This document shows, piece by piece, positions 27,839-30,240 of a DNA stretch of 30,240 bases; position 1 is the first letter of the stretch; each line of letters begins with the position of its first letter. This DNA is from a virus. The notes under the pieces are model-generated. The model was not told the origin of the DNA, did not search any database, and saw only the letters and a list, made by a program, of their open reading frames with translations. The position numbers were made by a program, and so were the translations under genes. The stretch spans positions 1-30,240 of IMG/VR virus record IMGVR_UViG_3300030107_003570. One strand, written 5' to 3'.

Positions 27839-28834
27839 ATGGCACAAGAACAAACAGTTAAAGGTGCAGCTGAAAAAATTTCTGGACTACTGAATCCTAA
27901 AGAAGGACAATCAGAACCAGAAAATAAAAAAGCAGCTCCTTCAGAGCAACCTGAAAAGATCGAACAGGAAACTTCAAAAGAGAGTCAATCAAAGTCTGAA
28001 GAAACTCCTAAAGAAGCCGCTACTGAGAAACCCGAAATCGAAGAAGAAACGCAAACAGCTACAGAGGAACCCGAACTCCACCGAGTTAAAGTTAGTGGTC
28101 AAGAGTTAGAGGTTACCCTCGATGAGTTGAAAGCAGGTTATTCACGAGACTCGGATTATAGACAAAAGACTCACACTTTAGGCTTAGAGAAAAAAGATCT
28201 TGAAGCTCAAAAACAGAGTTTGCGTCAATCTTATGATACTCGTTTATCAGAACTAAACGAATTGATTGGAACTGCTGATGGATTCATCAGACAACAACAA
28301 GGTAGTAAGGATCTCCAGAAACTTTATGATGAAGATCCCACGTCTGCAGCAAGACTGGATTACCAGTTAAGAGAACAAAATAGGCAGATAGAGGACATGA
28401 AATCGAAAGCTAAAGAGGCTTATACTCAACAGTATAATGAATACCTTGAAACTCAAAAATCGTTAGCAGCAGCTAAAATTCCAGAATATAGCGATCCTAA
28501 TAAAGCGGATCAGTTCAGAACTAATATGCGTACAACATTACGTGGATATGGTTTTTCTGATGCTGAAATTGGGAATCTGGCAGATCACAGATTTTTAATG
28601 GTGATCAAAGATGCTATGGGATATAAATCTGTTAAAGATAAAAAACCTATAGCCCAGAAAAAGGTAGCACATGCTCCTAAAGTCGTAAAAGCTGGCGTAG
28701 CTAAATCAAGTCCAAGTTCAGGTAGAGAGGAAATAAGAAACAAAATCAGTCGCTTAAAGAAAACTGGGCATCTTCGTGAAGCTCAAGACGCAATAAGGGA
28801 TATGATTAATCTTAAATCTCAACAAAAAAGGTAA
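27839..28834 (+). CDS. Capsid scaffolding protein
   Basis: This 331-aa protein sits between the portal and the major capsid protein. Residues 1-80 are an acidic Glu/Lys/Ser-rich disordered part, then HRVKVSGQELEVTLDELKAG and a long charged coiled-coil helix (about 110-215). A basic C-terminus (REEIRNKISRLKKTGHLREA) should bind capsid protein. This layout matches phage scaffolds, which shape the prohead and leave or are digested before packaging. AAGGAACG precedes the ATG. Confidence 0.85.
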   Translation: MAQEQTVKGAAEKISGLLNPKEGQSEPENKKAAPSEQPEKIEQETSKESQSKSEETPKEAATEKPEIEEETQTATEEPELHRVKVSGQELEVTLDELKAGYSRDSDYRQKTHTLGLEKKDLEAQKQSLRQSYDTRLSELNELIGTADGFIRQQQGSKDLQKLYDEDPTSAARLDYQLREQNRQIEDMKSKAKEAYTQQYNEYLETQKSLAAAKIPEYSDPNKADQFRTNMRTTLRGYGFSDAEIGNLADHRFLMVIKDAMGYKSVKDKKPIAQKKVAHAPKVVKAGVAKSSPSSGREEIRNKISRLKKTGHLREAQDAIRDMINLKSQQKR

Positions 28835-28840
28835 AATACA

Positions 28841-29782
28841 ATGGCACAACCAACAAATACGTTTGATACGTATGATTCCATTGGAGAACGTGAAGATCTG
28901 TCAGATGTTATTTATAACATCTCGCCAACTGACACACCATTCCTTAGTTCTGCAGCTAAAGTAAAAGCTACAGCAGTTCTACACGAATGGCAAACTGACA
29001 GTTTGGCAGCAGCTTCTACATCCAATGCTGTAATCGAAGGTGACGAAGCAACTTTAGACGCTGTTACTGCAACAACTAGATTATCTAACTCTTGTCAAAT
29101 TATGGACAAAACAGTTGTAATCACAGGTACGCAGGAAGTAGTTGATAAAGCTGGAAGAGCTTCTGAACTAGCTTACCAAATCGCTAAAAAAGCTAAAGAG
29201 CTTAAAAGAGACTTGGAAGCACAACTTACAACAAACAACGCTGAAGTAACAGGTTCAGCAACAGCAGCAAGAGAAATGGGTTCATTAAGAGCATGGGTTG
29301 CTACTAATGACGTAATGGGAACTTCTGGTACATCTGGTTCTGTAGGTAATACTGCAGCAACTGATGGAACTCAAAGAGTTTTCACAGAATCTCTCTTGAA
29401 ATCTGTAATCAAATCAGTTTGGAATGAAGGCGGAAACCCTACTATGATAATGGTAGGCCCTTTCAACAAACAAAAATTATCAGGATTTACTGGTAATTCA
29501 ACTAGATTCGATGCAGGTGCTGATGCAACTTTATACACATCAGTAGATGTTTACGCTTCTGACTTCGGTCAACTTCAAGTAGTACCTAACAGATTCTCTA
29601 GAGATAGAGATGCTTGGGTATTAGACATGGATTACTGGGGAGTAGCTTTCTTAAGAGACTTCTCAATGCATGAATTGTCAAAAACTGGAGACTCAGAAAA
29701 AAGACAATTAATTCTAGAGGCAACTTTAGAATCAAGAAATGAAGCTGCAAGCGGCTGTGTAGCTGACTTAACAACTTCATAA
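28841..29782 (+). CDS. Major capsid protein (DUF5309-like)
   Basis: This 313-aa protein begins AQPTNTFDTYDSIGEREDLS and DVIYNISPTDTPFLSS, the start of DUF5309-type major head proteins (HK97 fold). Conserved later parts include SCQIMDKTVVITGTQEVVDK, the helix AKELKRDLEAQLTTNN, then MIMVGPFNKQKLSGF and WGVAFLRDF. Position after the scaffold confirms it. Its codons show slightly more C-ending forms than the neighbours, as expected for the most abundant protein. A strong hairpin follows (29794-29833). Confidence 0.92.
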   Translation: MAQPTNTFDTYDSIGEREDLSDVIYNISPTDTPFLSSAAKVKATAVLHEWQTDSLAAASTSNAVIEGDEATLDAVTATTRLSNSCQIMDKTVVITGTQEVVDKAGRASELAYQIAKKAKELKRDLEAQLTTNNAEVTGSATAAREMGSLRAWVATNDVMGTSGTSGSVGNTAATDGTQRVFTESLLKSVIKSVWNEGGNPTMIMVGPFNKQKLSGFTGNSTRFDAGADATLYTSVDVYASDFGQLQVVPNRFSRDRDAWVLDMDYWGVAFLRDFSMHELSKTGDSEKRQLILEATLESRNEAASGCVADLTTS

Positions 29783-29793
29783 TAATATAAAAA

Positions 29794-29833
29794 ATGCGTA
29801 GGCGGATAACCTCAAATTCTATCCGCCTTGCAT
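29794..29833 (+). terminator. Strong hairpin after the major capsid gene
   Basis: AGGCGGATA (29800-29808) pairs with TATCCGCCT (29820-29828) over an 11-nt loop. An outer ATGC/GCAT pair (29794-29797 with 29830-29833) extends it across a small internal loop. It is GC-rich against the AT-rich background. No U-run follows, so it may be a Rho-independent terminator only in a weak sense, or an RNase-resistant end that keeps capsid mRNA stable. Confidence 0.5.
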
Positions 29834-29889
29834 CCTAACTAACATTGAAGTCTTGAGAGGGGTTAAAGGCGGAACAATGAGGAAACAAA

Positions 29890-30237
29890 ATGAGAACATT
29901 AAACGACTACTTTTTAACATCTACAATAGCAGACATTAGTACAGCATCATCAACATTCGTGCCTGTACCTGATGGAGGCAAAGTAATAAAAATTATAACT
30001 GCTCTTCAAGGAGCAATTGGAACAGCTAATGGCGGAATTACTTTCGAAATTGGTGGTACAGCAATAACTGGTGGCGGAATTACAGTAACACAATCTGGAT
30101 CTGCAGCTGGAGACGTAGATACAGCAGAACCAACAGCAGCTAACGAAGTTGCTGAAGGTGGAACTATTGAAATGATAACTGATGGAGCTTCTAGTAATAC
30201 AATTAAACTTGTTGTTACATTCGTTATAAGAAGATAA
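29890..30237 (+). CDS. Beta-rich putative virion protein (head decoration-like)
   Basis: This 115-aa protein starts after GAGGAAAC (a good ribosome binding site) and follows the capsid gene. It is rich in Gly, Thr, Ala and Ile, with alternating strands (GKVIKIITALQGAIG, GITFEIGGTAITGGGITVTQ, TIEMITDGASSNTIKLVVTF) and no Cys. This fits a small beta-sandwich capsid accessory or decoration protein. Composition is like the 31-360 protein. The family is not identified. Confidence 0.65.
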   Translation: MRTLNDYFLTSTIADISTASSTFVPVPDGGKVIKIITALQGAIGTANGGITFEIGGTAITGGGITVTQSGSAAGDVDTAEPTAANEVAEGGTIEMITDGASSNTIKLVVTFVIRR

Positions 30238-30240
30238 TTT

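Overview
The window is part of the genome of a small tailed double-stranded DNA phage. The DNA is visibly AT-rich and genes are packed with 1-14 nt overlaps. The gene families (a DUF5309-like capsid protein, ejection proteins beginning with a Gly-rich patch, a P5-like lysin, a DUF3310 protein, many tiny basic proteins) are the kind seen in marine podovirus-like and siphovirus-like phages. A marine alphaproteobacterial host, SAR11 or a relative, is a reasonable guess, but the sequence does not prove it. Position 1 cuts a gene (a C-terminal fragment ends at 29) and the last gene stops at 30237. No portal-ring connectors, tail tube or fibre proteins are visible, so these probably lie outside the window, between its right and left ends on a circular map.

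Layout. (A) 22247-30237, rightward: the first half of the late operon. It has a run of six small Lys/Arg-rich or Ala/Gly-rich proteins, then terminase small and large subunits, portal, a small head protein, scaffold, major capsid protein and a beta-rich virion protein. (B) 31-11589, rightward: continuation of the late operon. It has virion and ejection proteins up to 1061 aa, one carrying a tape-measure-like C-terminus, then a lysis/envelope block (metallophosphoesterase, P5-like lysin, holin-like protein, several small membrane proteins, an HExxH protein, a lipoprotein). (C) 15510-11586, leftward: PD-(D/E)XK exonuclease, a putative ssDNA-binding protein, and a ladder of small proteins ending in DUF3310 and a 2OG-Fe(II) oxygenase-like protein. 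(D) 15523-16958, rightward: a protein resembling DnaA domain IV, an HTH protein, an HNH-type zinc nuclease and an unknown. (E) 21876-17144, leftward: about 17 small early-type genes, including an XRE-type HTH protein, zinc ribbons, coiled coils and small membrane proteins.

How it works together. Blocks C, D and E look like the takeover, DNA metabolism and regulation part. A and B build the virion, package and eject DNA, and lyse the cell. No DNA polymerase, RNA polymerase, helicase or integrase is visible, so within this window replication functions are limited to an exonuclease, an ssDNA-binding-like protein and a DnaA-like DNA-binding domain. This suggests heavy use of the host replisome.

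The most unusual non-coding signals are: a row of four hairpins (22050-22193) in the divergent region in front of the late operon; a nested three-helix structure (16967-17055) between convergent operons; two related 8-bp hairpins (19331-19355 and 21338-21362) in the early operon; and a palindrome at the C/D divergent junction (15541-15559). Twelve short genes under 60 codons were found by reading the gaps and overlap patterns by hand, plus one alternative short reading.
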